Of a stretch of DNA of 64,000 nt, positions 26,222-36,116 are shown piece after piece. Made by a program: the position numbers and the translations under genes. The stretch is from Paraburkholderia kirstenboschensis. GTDB lineage: Bacteria > Pseudomonadota > Gammaproteobacteria > Burkholderiales > Burkholderiaceae. Location: the NCBI RefSeq assembly GCF_904848585.1, contig NZ_CAJHCR010000011.1:62001-126000 (forward strand). Reading direction: 5' to 3'. Numbering within the stretch: the first letter of the stretch is position 1; each line of letters starts with the position of its first letter. Under the pieces are notes generated by a model, which saw only the letters and a list, made by a program, of their open reading frames with translations, did no database searches and had not been told where the DNA came from.

Positions 26222-27331
26222 ATGAAACCGTCGCAATCCCGTTTAGTCGAGCTCGACTTTTTTCGCGGACTCGTTCTGCTGATCATCGTGGTGGACCACA
26301 TCGGCGGAAGTATTTTGTCGCGCGTCACGCTGCACGCGTACGCGCTGTGCGACGCCGCCGAAGTCTTCGTCTTTCTCGGCGGCTTTGCCACAGCGACGGC
26401 CTACGCGGCGCTCGCCGAGCGGCGTAGCGAAACCATCGCGCGCAACCGCTTCCTGCGGCGCTCACTAGAAATCTATCGCGCGTTTCTCGTGACCGCCGGC
26501 CTGATGCTGCTCGTGAGCGCGGTCCTGAACGCATTCAGCATCGAGGCGCCGAATCTCGCGATCACCGACCTCGACGATCTGATGGACACGCCCGTCGCCG
26601 CCATGCGTGACATCCTGTTGTTTCGCCGCCAGCCTTACCTTGCGTCGGTGCTGCCCATGTATGCTTTCTTCGCGCTGCTCGTGCCGATGATCCTGCCGCT
26701 TGCGCGCAGCAAACCCTGGCTTCTGCTTGCCGGCAGCGTCGCGCTGTGGGCCGGCGCGCCGGCCGTCAACGCCTATCTGCCGGCCGCACCCGACATGCAT
26801 TGGGACTTCAACCCGTTCGCCTGGCAGTTGCTGTTCGTGCTCGGCGCGCTTGCGCGTTGCCAGCCTGTCTATCAGCGAGTGAGCGAACATCGCCTCGGCT
26901 GGCTCGTGACTCTCGCGGCGTGCTCCATAGTGGCGGTCGCGGCGTACTACAAGCTCTTCATTGAACGCGAGCCGCTCGATGCAAGCTTCAAGCAGAATCT
27001 CTCCTACTTGCGAGCGGTCAACTTCCTCGCCATCGCATGGCTTGTCGCCAACCTGATCGAGCTTGGCTGGGCGAAAAAGCTCGCCGAGTTGCTGCCGTTG
27101 ATCGGCGTCATCGGACGCAAGGGGCTGCTTTGCTTCATCGCCGGCGCAGTGATCTCGCTCGTGGTGGACTCGGTGCTGTATGCGGCAACCGACGGCTATC
27201 TGAACTATCCGCTAGGCCTGCTTGCCGATGCGTGCGCGGTCACGGCCCTCTTCGCCGTCGCGTGTGGGACCGAGCCGCTCAAGCGCCTCGTGACGCGTCT
27301 TTTCAGCACGCGGCTCCGCACGTCGCCGTAA
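26222..27331 (+). CDS. opgC: OpgC-like membrane protein
   Basis: A 369-residue polytopic inner-membrane protein (about 10 segments) of the OpgC family, which substitutes osmoregulated periplasmic glucans, for example with succinyl groups. It has the family N-terminus RLVELDFFRGLVLLIIVVDHIGG and then AAEVFVFLGGFATA. The domain WDFNPFAWQLLFVLGAL is also characteristic. No other glucan gene (opgG/opgH) is nearby, so the substrate is inferred only from the family. Confidence 0.85.
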   Translation: MKPSQSRLVELDFFRGLVLLIIVVDHIGGSILSRVTLHAYALCDAAEVFVFLGGFATATAYAALAERRSETIARNRFLRRSLEIYRAFLVTAGLMLLVSAVLNAFSIEAPNLAITDLDDLMDTPVAAMRDILLFRRQPYLASVLPMYAFFALLVPMILPLARSKPWLLLAGSVALWAGAPAVNAYLPAAPDMHWDFNPFAWQLLFVLGALARCQPVYQRVSEHRLGWLVTLAACSIVAVAAYYKLFIEREPLDASFKQNLSYLRAVNFLAIAWLVANLIELGWAKKLAELLPLIGVIGRKGLLCFIAGAVISLVVDSVLYAATDGYLNYPLGLLADACAVTALFAVACGTEPLKRLVTRLFSTRLRTSP

Positions 27332-27509
27332 AGCGCCCGAAGCCCATGCGCACGGCAGCACGCGGATGCGTCGCTCTGCACGGCTCCTACCGCCGCGTGC
27401 CTGGCATTCAGAACAGAGGATCGCCGCAAACCTCTTTGGTCAAAGATCCACCGGATGCTGATAGCATGACGGCCGCGCCTCATCCGGCGCGGCTGCTTCC
27501 TACCCTGAC

Positions 27510-28382
27510 ATGCGTCTATTCCTACACTCCGTGCTGGCTGTTCTTTGCGCCGCTTGCGGCGCTTCGTCTTCTGCAAGCACGGTAACGAATCGAAGCTTCC
27601 ATTCGTCCGCGCTCGGACGCGACTGGTCCTACACGCTATATCTGCCGACCGGCTATCGTCCGGACGCGGCGCGCATTCCGGTCATCTATCTCCTGCACGG
27701 CAACAATGGCGACGCGAATGACTGGATCACCCAAGGCCATCTGCAAAGCACGGTCGACGCGCTGATCGAGCACCACGATATCCCGCCGGTTGCGGTCGTC
27801 ATGCCGCAAGGCGGCACCGATTGGTACGTCGATCGCAAGGAGAAGATGGAGACCGCATTCTTCGACGATCTCCTGCCCGAGATAGAAACGCACTACGCCG
27901 TGTCGACGCAGCGCGCGGGGCGGATGATCGGCGGCGTCTCGATGGGCGGCTTCGGCGCGTTGCGCTACGTGATGACACAGCCGGAACGGTTTTGCGGCGC
28001 GCTGCTGCTGAGCCCTGCGATCTATGCGAACGAACCGCCGCGCGGTTCGGCCGCGCGGCGTGTCGGCGTGTTCGGCGAGCGCCAGTTCGATGCGCGCATC
28101 TGGCATGAGTTGAACTACCCGGCGCAATGGGAGCGCTATATGAGCCGGCCCTATCGCGTGCCCATCTTCATCGCCGCCGGCGACGACGATCTCGCAATTC
28201 AGGCCGATGCGTCATTGCTTTACACGCAGCTTCGGATAGCAGGCAATCCGGCAGCGCTGCGCATTATCGACGGCGGCCACACCTGGGACGTATGGCGCGC
28301 CTTGCTGCCGGGTGCATTGAGATCCACGCTCGGCTGCGCGAGACTGCCGGCGCAGGAACATCCGTCGAATCAGCGGCCCTGA
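27510..28382 (+). CDS. Exported esterase, esterase-D/feruloyl esterase fold
   Basis: A 290-residue alpha/beta hydrolase with an N-terminal signal (MRLFLHSVLAVLCAACGASSSAS). Motifs are the oxyanion strand PVIYLLHGNNGDANDWI, the nucleophile elbow GGVSMGGFGALRY (Ser nucleophile), acid region AAGDDDLAIQ and catalytic His in DGGHTWDVWR. This is the pattern of the putative esterase family (S-formylglutathione hydrolase or mycolyltransferase fold). The leader suggests a periplasmic or lipid-anchored enzyme; the lipobox-like LCAAC is imperfect. Substrate unknown. Confidence 0.85.
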   Translation: MRLFLHSVLAVLCAACGASSSASTVTNRSFHSSALGRDWSYTLYLPTGYRPDAARIPVIYLLHGNNGDANDWITQGHLQSTVDALIEHHDIPPVAVVMPQGGTDWYVDRKEKMETAFFDDLLPEIETHYAVSTQRAGRMIGGVSMGGFGALRYVMTQPERFCGALLLSPAIYANEPPRGSAARRVGVFGERQFDARIWHELNYPAQWERYMSRPYRVPIFIAAGDDDLAIQADASLLYTQLRIAGNPAALRIIDGGHTWDVWRALLPGALRSTLGCARLPAQEHPSNQRP

Positions 28383-28434
28383 GCGGGGCGCCGCGCGGAT
28401 GCCTGAGCCGCGCATCGCAACAATGCGCATGCAA

Positions 28435-29535
28435 CTATCGCACGAGGTCGGTCCACAGCACCATCAGCACGGTCATCAACGCCGGTCCGATAAAGAGGCC
28501 GAGCAGGCCGAACGTCTCGGCGCCGCCGAGAATGCCGAACAGCACGAGCAGAAAAGGCAGGCGCGTCGAATTGCCGATCAGCACCGGCCGCACGAAATGC
28601 TCGGCGACGAACACCACGATCGAACCGAACACCAGTAGACCGATCGCGCTCGCCACCGACCCTTGCGAAAACAGCCACAACGCGGCGAGGCTAAAAGTAA
28701 TCGGCGCGCAGAACGGCAACATCGCGGCAATCGCGGTGATGAGCGCGAGCAGCGCCACATGCGGCAGGCCAGTCACGAAATAGGCGACGCCGAGCAACGC
28801 GCCTTCGCCGAGTCCCACCACCACCAGTCCCGACACGGTGGCGCGTACCGCCGTGGCCATACGCTGGACAAGCTGCGCGCCGTCTTCGCCGAAACCGCGC
28901 CGCAAACCTCGGGCCAATGCACTCGACAGACGCGGCCCTGCCTGGAAGATCACGAACAACGTCACGAGCATGAACGCGAAGACTGTGACCGCATGCACGG
29001 CGCGCGCGCCGAAGTGCCGCCCTAGCGTGACGACCGTGTTGCTGTGCAAGCCCTTCATCGCTGCGGAATCGCGCAGGGGCGGCGCGAGATAGGTCTGCCA
29101 CCAGGCCGCGACCTGCTGCGCACCGAACGGCAACCGGTGAAGGAAATCCGGCATTGCGATGCCGTTCTCCTGCGCGGTCTTGAACCACTCGTTGAGGTCA
29201 TGCGCTTCGCGCAAGGCCTGCGCAATGCCGATGCCGACCGGCAACACCACGAGCAACGCTATCGCAAGTGTCAGCACGGCCGCGATCAAGGTGGTGCGCC
29301 CGGTGAGCCAGCGGTTGCCTTCGACCTTGCGCAGCAGCGGCCATAGCGCAATGGCCAGCACGCCTGCCCAGGCGACCACCGCAATGAAGTCGCGCACGAC
29401 CCACAACGCCAGCAGCACGAGCCCGATGTAAAGCACCAGCGAAGCCGCTCTCTGCTTCTTGAGGCGCCCAGGCGTCGCCAGCGACACCGTGGAATGCGTC
29501 GACTCTGGCGGGGTAGCGGGTGGACGTGAATTCAT
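28435..29535 (-). CDS. AI-2E family transporter (PerM/YdiK type)
   Basis: A 366-residue polytopic membrane protein. There is a double hydrophobic start after a polar N-terminus (LVLYIGLVLLALWVVRDFIAVVAWAGVLAIALWPL) and a central soluble helical part. The C-terminal family block contains VVVGLGEGALLGVAYFVTGLPHV and LFGILGGAETFGLLGLFIGPALMTV. The family exports autoinducer-2 or ions in different bacteria; the substrate here is unknown. It is convergent with the esterase gene. Confidence 0.88.
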   Translation of the reverse strand: MNSRPPATPPESTHSTVSLATPGRLKKQRAASLVLYIGLVLLALWVVRDFIAVVAWAGVLAIALWPLLRKVEGNRWLTGRTTLIAAVLTLAIALLVVLPVGIGIAQALREAHDLNEWFKTAQENGIAMPDFLHRLPFGAQQVAAWWQTYLAPPLRDSAAMKGLHSNTVVTLGRHFGARAVHAVTVFAFMLVTLFVIFQAGPRLSSALARGLRRGFGEDGAQLVQRMATAVRATVSGLVVVGLGEGALLGVAYFVTGLPHVALLALITAIAAMLPFCAPITFSLAALWLFSQGSVASAIGLLVFGSIVVFVAEHFVRPVLIGNSTRLPFLLVLFGILGGAETFGLLGLFIGPALMTVLMVLWTDLVR

Positions 29536-29894
29536 GTGAGCTCTTCTATTAATGCATGTATGTTGAGACCGGGATGCGCGCGAGCCGACCCGAAAAAGCC
29601 AAACTTGTTAGACTTGCGGGACGCGCTCGAACCATGACAACGACATCTTAAAGGAAGCGCGCGCATGCCTCTGACCGCCGTTTTGGTGTCTCAGCGGTTA
29701 CAACACTGCGTTGCAAAAAGCGCTCCTATCGCACTTTGCACGAGCAAGCGCAGCGCCAGGCCCCGCCAGTTCAAGCCCCATCTAAAGTCAAGTCGGATTG
29801 TTGCTAATTGGGGAACAGTGTTTCAACGGGGACACAATGGCTCTCAGGCGCGCGCGGGTCTACATTCGGCACACTCACAAATACGGAGCCGACG
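29536..29894. other. Intergenic region upstream of DUF3331 gene
   Basis: Contains one short frame (29665-29898) with a good ribosome-like AAAGGAAG but no recognisable protein. Nothing else is supported. Confidence 0.4.
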
Positions 29895-30185
29895 ATGATG
29901 ACCCTGGAGTCCATCCCCCTTGACGGTACCAACGGCATACGCATCGAAATTCTCGAGCGCTCCGACACGACGCTGGTGATCCGCTGGGTCGAGCCTGGAC
30001 GATGTCATTACGGCGAGCAGCGCTGGCGGCGCAGGTCCGCGCACACTTCGGGAACGTGCGCAGTGACACGTCGCAAGATTCGACGCGGCGACGCGGTATT
30101 CAAGCCGGCCGAGCGCCCAGCGCCATCGAATGCTTCAGCCATGATCTGCGCCGAAATCGTCGGCGCGCTACCTGCCGAAGCCTGA
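29895..30185 (+). CDS. DUF3331 protein
   Basis: A 96-residue protein of the Burkholderia-enriched DUF3331 family, function unknown. It has the pattern LVIRWVEPGRCHYGEQRWRR followed by GTCAVTRRKIRRGDAVFKP, including a conserved Cys. The start at 29895 (MMTL) or 29898 is equivalent. Soluble, no signal peptide. Confidence 0.75.
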   Translation: MMTLESIPLDGTNGIRIEILERSDTTLVIRWVEPGRCHYGEQRWRRRSAHTSGTCAVTRRKIRRGDAVFKPAERPAPSNASAMICAEIVGALPAEA

Positions 30186-30399
30186 CTTTTCGGCTGTATT
30201 CCCGCCTGCATGCCGGCGCGACTGCGCGGTTGCCCGGCCGCGCCGCGCACAAAGCACCCCGATTGCGGCCCTTCGCCACGTGCGTTAAGGTGGACCTGCT
30301 TGCGTCAAGTCATCCTGCCGGCTCACCGCGCGGCGGTAAAGTGACGTGCATATCCACCTATCGCGCCGTACGCGCCACGGCGCCGCTTGAGGGCATACC

Positions 30400-32985
30400 A
30401 TGGCAGAAGACACGCCGCAGCCGTCGACCCGGCCGGACACCCGCGCGGCGAGCGCGCCTCCCACTCCGCTAGTCGCTCCGCAGCAATTTTCCACCGACGT
30501 CCTGCTCGAAAAGTACGCGAAAGGCGACGAGCAATCCGCCGACGACGTTTTCAAGCGCGTCGCCCGCGGCGTCGCCGAGGCCGAGCCGCCGGAACTGCGC
30601 GAATCGGTAGAAGCGCTTTTCGTCGACAACCTGCGGCACGGCGCGCTCGGCGCTGGCCGGATCATGAGCGCGGCGGGCACCGGCATCGCGGCCACGCTGA
30701 TCAACTGCTTCGTGCAGCCGGTCGGCGACGCGATTCAAGGCGTCGACGAACAAGGGCTGCCCGGCATCTACGTCGCGCTGCTGCAAGCAGCGGAGACGAT
30801 GCGGCGCGGCGGCGGCGTCGGCTACAACTTTTCGGCGATCCGGCCCAAGGGCGCGCGCGTTCACACCACGAGTTCGTCTGCGTCTGGTCCGTGCAGTTAT
30901 ATGGATGTGTTCGACGCGTCCTGCCGCACGGTCGAAAGCGCGGGGTCGCGGCGCGGCGCCCAGATGGCCGTGCTCGACTGCGATCATCCGGACCTGCTCG
31001 AATTCATCGAGGCGAAGCATTCGAAGGGACGCTGGAACAACTTCAACGTCTCCGTCGGCGTGACCGACGAATTCATGCGGGCCGTCGAAGAAGATCAACC
31101 CTGGCAACTCGTGCATCGCGCCGAACCATCGCCGGCGTTGCGCGCGGCAGGCGACGTCAGGCAGCGAGACGACGGTCTGTGGGTCTACAGCGAGCGACCC
31201 GCGCGCGAGATCTGGGACCGCATCATGCGCTCCACTTACGACGTCGCCGAACCCGGCATCGTCTTCATCTCGCGGATGAACGACGACAACAACCTGCGCG
31301 CCGTCGAAACGATTCGCGCGACCAACCCTTGTGGCGAACAACCGCTGCCCGCTTACGGCTGCTGCAATCTCGGCCCGCTGAATCTCACGCGTTTCGTGGT
31401 CGATCCGTTCGCGCAAATGAAAGGCGGCAAGCCGTCATTCGACTGGGACGGTCTCGCGAAGCGCACGCGCACGCAGGTGCGTTTTCTCGACGACGTGCTC
31501 GACGTCACGCTGTGGCCGCTGCCGCAGCAATACGACGAATCGCGCGCGAAACGGCGTATCGGCGTGGGCTTTACCGGACTCGGCGATACGCTCGTGATGC
31601 TCGGCTTGCGCTACAACTCGCAGGAAGGCCGCGACTTCGCCGTGAGCATTGCGCGGCTGATGCGCGACGAGGCGTATCGCGCTTCGGTGGAACTCGCGAA
31701 GGAGCGCGGCGCGTTTGCGCTGTTCGATGCCGCGCGCTACCTCGAAGCCGGCACCTTTGCATCGCGCCTGCCCGATGACATCAAGGAGGCGATTCGCCGG
31801 CACGGTATTCGCAATAGCCATCTTCTGTCGATCGCGCCGACCGGCACCGTCAGCCTCGCATTCGCGGACAATGCGTCCAACGGCATCGAGCCCGCATTCT
31901 CGTGGACCTACACGCGCATGAAGGTGATGGCCGACGGCGGCCGCGAATCGTTCGATGTCGAAGACTACGCATACCGGCTTTATCGCGAACTGGGCGGCGA
32001 CGTGAGCCGGCTGCCCGACTATTTTGTCAGCGCACTCGAAATGTCTGCGCGCGATCATCTGGACATGATGGCGGCCGTGCAGCCTTACGTGGACACGTCG
32101 ATCTCGAAGACGGTCAACGTGCCCGCAGACTATCCGTTCGGAGCCTTCGAAAGCCTCTATTTCGATGCGTGGAAAAGCGGCCTCAAGGGGCTCGCCACGT
32201 ATCGGCCGAACGAAACGCTCGGCGCGGTGCTCAGCGTGAGCCCGCCGCAAGCCGACGATACGTTGGCAGAAACCGATCTCGACCCGCTGCGCATCGCGAT
32301 CGACCATCGGCCGAAAGGCGAGTTGCCGGCGATCATCGAGAAGGTCGAGTATCTGACGCAAGCCGGCAAGAAATCGCTGTACGTCGCGGTCTCGTTTATC
32401 GAAGTGACGGGGCGTCTCGGCGGTGAAGACGTGACGATCGAGCGGCCCATCGAGTTCTTTATTCCAACCGGTCAGCGCGACGAATCGCAGCAATGGATCA
32501 CGGCGACCATGCGTTCCCTGTCGCTCGCCGCGCGGGGCGGGTTCGTCGCGCGCAATCTGCAGGATATGCGCAAGGTGTCGTGGGATCGCGGGCAAGTGCG
32601 TCTTGGCGAAGTGCAGCGTCTGGACGGTCACCGCACGCCGCGCTGGCACGATTCGGAAGTAGCCGCCCTCGCCTTTGCAATCCAGCAGATCCTGCACCGC
32701 CGTGGGTTCCTCGATGCCGAGGGCAATCAGGTTCCATCGCGTCTGCTCGCGCGTTTGCCGCGCGGACAGATGAAAGCGGAAACCGCGCTGCCCGCGGACT
32801 TCGGCATCCGCCCGCATCCGGACGAAGCCGAAACCAGCGCGTTGCAATTGACTCGGCCTGGCGCGCCACCAGGACTGCATACGATGCTGGGGCGCAAATG
32901 CGGGTCATGCGGCGCGAACGCCGTGATCCGCAAGGACGGCTGCGACTTCTGCACGGCGTGCGGCGAAGTGGGGGCATGCGGGTGA
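30400..32985 (+). CDS. nrdJ: Adenosylcobalamin-dependent ribonucleotide reductase (class II)
   Basis: An 861-residue class II reductase making deoxyribonucleotides with an adenosylcobalamin-derived radical and no oxygen requirement. Active-site residues seen are Cys103 (INCFVQPV) and Cys322 (YGCCNLGPLN) as the redox pair, and NPCGEQ at 309-314 with the thiyl Cys311 and Glu313. RGGGVGYNFSAIRPKGA and the late SIAPTGTVSLAF are also typical. The C-terminus carries a Cys-rich tail (CGSCGANAVIRKDGCDFCTACG), probably a swinging reductant or zinc site. No cobalamin riboswitch was evident upstream. Confidence 0.93.
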   Translation: MAEDTPQPSTRPDTRAASAPPTPLVAPQQFSTDVLLEKYAKGDEQSADDVFKRVARGVAEAEPPELRESVEALFVDNLRHGALGAGRIMSAAGTGIAATLINCFVQPVGDAIQGVDEQGLPGIYVALLQAAETMRRGGGVGYNFSAIRPKGARVHTTSSSASGPCSYMDVFDASCRTVESAGSRRGAQMAVLDCDHPDLLEFIEAKHSKGRWNNFNVSVGVTDEFMRAVEEDQPWQLVHRAEPSPALRAAGDVRQRDDGLWVYSERPAREIWDRIMRSTYDVAEPGIVFISRMNDDNNLRAVETIRATNPCGEQPLPAYGCCNLGPLNLTRFVVDPFAQMKGGKPSFDWDGLAKRTRTQVRFLDDVLDVTLWPLPQQYDESRAKRRIGVGFTGLGDTLVMLGLRYNSQEGRDFAVSIARLMRDEAYRASVELAKERGAFALFDAARYLEAGTFASRLPDDIKEAIRRHGIRNSHLLSIAPTGTVSLAFADNASNGIEPAFSWTYTRMKVMADGGRESFDVEDYAYRLYRELGGDVSRLPDYFVSALEMSARDHLDMMAAVQPYVDTSISKTVNVPADYPFGAFESLYFDAWKSGLKGLATYRPNETLGAVLSVSPPQADDTLAETDLDPLRIAIDHRPKGELPAIIEKVEYLTQAGKKSLYVAVSFIEVTGRLGGEDVTIERPIEFFIPTGQRDESQQWITATMRSLSLAARGGFVARNLQDMRKVSWDRGQVRLGEVQRLDGHRTPRWHDSEVAALAFAIQQILHRRGFLDAEGNQVPSRLLARLPRGQMKAETALPADFGIRPHPDEAETSALQLTRPGAPPGLHTMLGRKCGSCGANAVIRKDGCDFCTACGEVGACG

Positions 32986-33039
32986 GTCGGCGCGGGCCGC
33001 TACGTATCGCGAGCGTTTAAAACGACCCGGCGCGCCAAC

Positions 33040-34875
33040 TCACGACGCGAACGTGGCCCGCACGTCATCCGATAGTGGAATGCGCACCGCGACGACAGTG
33101 CCCGAACTGGCGCTGCTCGCAATCGAGAGCGCTCCGCCGATCAGCCGGGCGCGCTCGGCCATCCCAAGCAATCCGTACGAGCCGCGGTGCCCGGCCGACA
33201 CGGCATTCAGATCGAAACCGCAACCATCGTCGCGAATCTCCAGGTCGATCGACGCTTCGCCCGAACGCAGCGTCAATACCACCCGCGATGCGCGCGAGTG
33301 GCGCGCCACATTGGTGAGCGACTCCTGCGCAATGCGGAAAATGGCCGTCGCGCGCGAATCCTCGAGTACGGGCTCGTCGCCATACGTCACGACCGAGCAG
33401 CGAATGCGGTGGCGTCCGTTGAAGTCCTCCGCGAGCCACTCGAGCGCGGACACAATGCCGAAATTCAACGCAGCAGGCCGCAAATGATTGGCGACGTTGC
33501 GCACCATCCACATGGTTTTCTCGACGAGTTCGCGCATTGCGTCGGTCTTGCCCTGCGCGTCCGGATTGCCCGCCAGTTTCATCTGCAGCAATGAAATGTC
33601 GATCTTCAGTGCGGTCAGAAGCTGGCCGAGTTCGTCGTGAATCTCGAGTGCGATACGCTTTCGTTCCTCTTCTCGAATCACTTCGAGGTGCCAGGACAGT
33701 TGCCGAAGCTCTTCGCGTGAAGCCCGCAGTTCCTGCTCGGTGCGCTTGCGTTCGGCGACTTCAACCTGAAGCTCGTCGCGATGGCGGCGCAGATTTTCGA
33801 GCGCATGCTTGCGAGCCGTGACATCGGCGAGCAAGCCGTCAAGCCGAACGATATCGCCGTGCGAGTGCGCGACGCCGCGCGCGCTCAGCTGTACCCAGAT
33901 AGCCGTGCCGTCAGGCCGCGTGAGCCGCAGATCGAGCTCCGCTATTTCGCCGTCCCGCTTCAGGCGCGCAAAGAGGTCCTCCACCTGCTTGGGCGAAAAC
34001 GGCCGCTTGTCCGGCTCGCCGGTTCCCGCAGCCACTAGCGCCGCCGCGCTGTCGTAGCCGAGCAAACGCGCCATCGCCGGATTGGCTTCCTCCAGCCAGC
34101 CGTTCCGGTGCAACCGGAAAATGCCTTCCAGCGCGTTCTCGACAATGCTGCGGTACTTCTGCTCGCTGTCGTAAAGGCGCGCCGTCGATTCGCGCAGGCG
34201 GTCCGCCATTGCATTGACGCGCGCAGCGAGGCGACCCAGCTCGTCGTCGGACTCCACTGCGCAACGCGCATCGAGATTGCCGCCTGCTATGCGGTCCACC
34301 ATTTCCTCGAGCCGGTTGATGGGGCCGCGCACCATGCCGTTCAGCAGGACGAGAGTGACGGCGTAGAGCGTGGCGACCATGGCGGCTATCGTCGCGAGAA
34401 TCGCGTTGCGCGCATCCCGCATTGCTTGCATTGCCGGGGCTCTCGAAAGTTGAACGCGGACCTCGCCGAGCTTCTCGCGCGGCGCATTGCCGGGCGGCTG
34501 ATACTCGATCGGCCGTACGCGCACCACGTCGCTGGACGGGTCGGCGCGGCGTGCGCCCTTGACCTCGGCCACGACTCCATAGCCTACCGCCGTGACCGTG
34601 AACTGCACGACCTCCGGATTCGGCGAAAGCGCGGAAAGCTGGGCGCTGATCGCACCGCGGTCCACATTCCAGAGCGGCAACGCGAGCGAACGGCTGAAGA
34701 GATCGGAAATGCGCGCGGCGCGTTCTTCAAGTTCGGAAAATTTCTGCGCGCGCTGGTGCTCGATCAGCAGGTAAGCCGACGTGCCCGCGACCACCGCGAC
34801 CAGTATCGCGAGCGCGAGCATGAGCTTCGCGTGCAGATTCAACGAGCGTAGCCCCGGAAGCGCGAATGGACGCAT
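33040..34875 (-). CDS. Sensor histidine kinase, NarX/HisKA_3 type with PAS
   Basis: A 611-residue membrane sensor kinase. Layout: membrane segment 17-37, periplasmic domain about 38-156, membrane segment 157-178, HAMP 179-231, PAS 240-365, coiled coil to about 395, then HisKA_3 with phospho-acceptor His413 (RIALEIHDELGQLLTAL). The HATPase follows (about 500-605; DDGCGFDLNAVSAGHRGSYGLLGM). This kinase class normally phosphorylates a LuxR-type regulator. Its ATG overlaps the stop of the upstream binding-protein gene (TGATG at 34877-34873), so the two are co-translated. No response regulator gene lies nearby. Confidence 0.92.
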   Translation of the reverse strand: MRPFALPGLRSLNLHAKLMLALAILVAVVAGTSAYLLIEHQRAQKFSELEERAARISDLFSRSLALPLWNVDRGAISAQLSALSPNPEVVQFTVTAVGYGVVAEVKGARRADPSSDVVRVRPIEYQPPGNAPREKLGEVRVQLSRAPAMQAMRDARNAILATIAAMVATLYAVTLVLLNGMVRGPINRLEEMVDRIAGGNLDARCAVESDDELGRLAARVNAMADRLRESTARLYDSEQKYRSIVENALEGIFRLHRNGWLEEANPAMARLLGYDSAAALVAAGTGEPDKRPFSPKQVEDLFARLKRDGEIAELDLRLTRPDGTAIWVQLSARGVAHSHGDIVRLDGLLADVTARKHALENLRRHRDELQVEVAERKRTEQELRASREELRQLSWHLEVIREEERKRIALEIHDELGQLLTALKIDISLLQMKLAGNPDAQGKTDAMRELVEKTMWMVRNVANHLRPAALNFGIVSALEWLAEDFNGRHRIRCSVVTYGDEPVLEDSRATAIFRIAQESLTNVARHSRASRVVLTLRSGEASIDLEIRDDGCGFDLNAVSAGHRGSYGLLGMAERARLIGGALSIASSASSGTVVAVRIPLSDDVRATFAS

Positions 34876-35984
34876 CACCCGCCTCCGGCGAACGGACCGA
34901 GAAGCCGCGCGAGACTGAAATCGTAGGGGCCGGGTCCGGGGTGCCGCGCCTTCGAGAACATCGTGAAATCGAGTTCGTCGCCATGATCGAAGATCGCCTG
35001 GCTGAAGCGCTCGACGTTGCCTTGATGAACCACGCTCAGAAAATCCAGCGTCTGGCGCGCGCCTCCCGATGCCGCAAAATCTTTGCCGTGATGGTAGTCG
35101 TATAGCAGCACCATCGCCCACGCGCCGATGAAGTAGTCGCCGCCCACCATCGCGGCGAGCCCGCCCTCGGCGACGCTGCGCAGTGCGCCTCGCAGCGCGC
35201 CCATGCCGCCGACAAGCACGTGCGCGCCGCGCGACCTGACCGCGTTCAGCGCACCCAGCGCCATTGAATCATTAGCAGCCCAAACGAGATTGGTGTCCGG
35301 ATAGCGCGCAAGCAGCACGCGTGTCTTTTCCTCGCTATCCGCGTAGCTCCAGTCGCTGAACACCAGTTGATAGATTCGCGAACCACCGGCGCGGGACAGG
35401 AACGCGTCGACACCCGAGGCGCGCTCCTGCGACACCGGGGTGTTAGGGTCTCCGGTGATGCCGATCACTCTTGCCGGTTCGCCGGCCAGCCGGCCACATA
35501 AATAGCTCATCAGACGATAGCCGCCGTTCGTCGCGTTGGCTGTCACCGTTCCGATCCAGTTCTGTATGGCTTGTCGCTCGTCGCCGATCTCACGGCGTTG
35601 CCGGGCGGTGACGTCGTTATGAATGACGATAACTTTCGAAGACGAGCGAGCCAGCGACTGAAGCATCTGCTGCGCGGCCATCTTTTCGTTGACGATCACC
35701 ACGTAATCAGGCGGATCGGCGCGGCGCGCGACTTCTTCGGCCTGACGCAACATGAGCAGATGATCCCGCTCTGCGTACAGTACGTCGAGACGCATGTCGA
35801 AAGACCGCGCCGCAATGCCCATGAACTGCGACACCAGTTGCCAGTGCTGCCCGGTGCCGTGCTCGACGGCCTCACCCGGATTGAGGAAAACCACACGGGG
35901 TCTGCGCGCAGATGCGCGAGCCAGGCTGATCGGGCCCAGCAGAGCGCCTAGTGAGCATGCAACGAGCGCATCTCTGCGTTTCAT
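34875..35984 (-). CDS. Periplasmic binding protein, sugar/autoinducer (PBP1) type
   Basis: A 369-residue exported protein of the periplasmic binding protein type 1 fold, as in ribose- or LuxP-like proteins. The signal is MKRRDALVACSLGALLGPISLARASA. Then come RPRVVFLNPGEAVEHGTGQHWQLVSQF, IGITGDPNTPVSQERASGVDAFL and LVWAANDSMALGALNAVRSRG. It is encoded just upstream of, and overlaps by one base, a membrane histidine kinase. It therefore probably serves as the kinase's ligand-binding input rather than a transporter subunit; no permease or ATPase is adjacent. ATG 35984 is chosen for the signal peptide. Confidence 0.88.
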   Translation of the reverse strand: MKRRDALVACSLGALLGPISLARASARRPRVVFLNPGEAVEHGTGQHWQLVSQFMGIAARSFDMRLDVLYAERDHLLMLRQAEEVARRADPPDYVVIVNEKMAAQQMLQSLARSSSKVIVIHNDVTARQRREIGDERQAIQNWIGTVTANATNGGYRLMSYLCGRLAGEPARVIGITGDPNTPVSQERASGVDAFLSRAGGSRIYQLVFSDWSYADSEEKTRVLLARYPDTNLVWAANDSMALGALNAVRSRGAHVLVGGMGALRGALRSVAEGGLAAMVGGDYFIGAWAMVLLYDYHHGKDFAASGGARQTLDFLSVVHQGNVERFSQAIFDHGDELDFTMFSKARHPGPGPYDFSLARLLGPFAGGG

Positions 35985-36116
35985 ATCACCAATGGGTCGA
36001 CTGTGACGCGGGATACTTATTATGAGTGTACCGTCACGCCATTGCACCTCTGACAAATGCGTAGGCGGTGGCGTTCACAGCGTCCGCGTGGACAGACGAA
36101 AGACAGTGGCGCCCGG

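Noticed and set aside
29665..29898. Small plus-strand frame with a good ribosome-like site
   Set aside because: Its translation has no recognisable pattern and it overlaps the more convincing DUF3331 start.
30186..30399. Cobalamin riboswitch upstream of the B12-dependent reductase
   Set aside because: I could not find the conserved B12-box words or a matching fold by eye; a covariance search would be needed.
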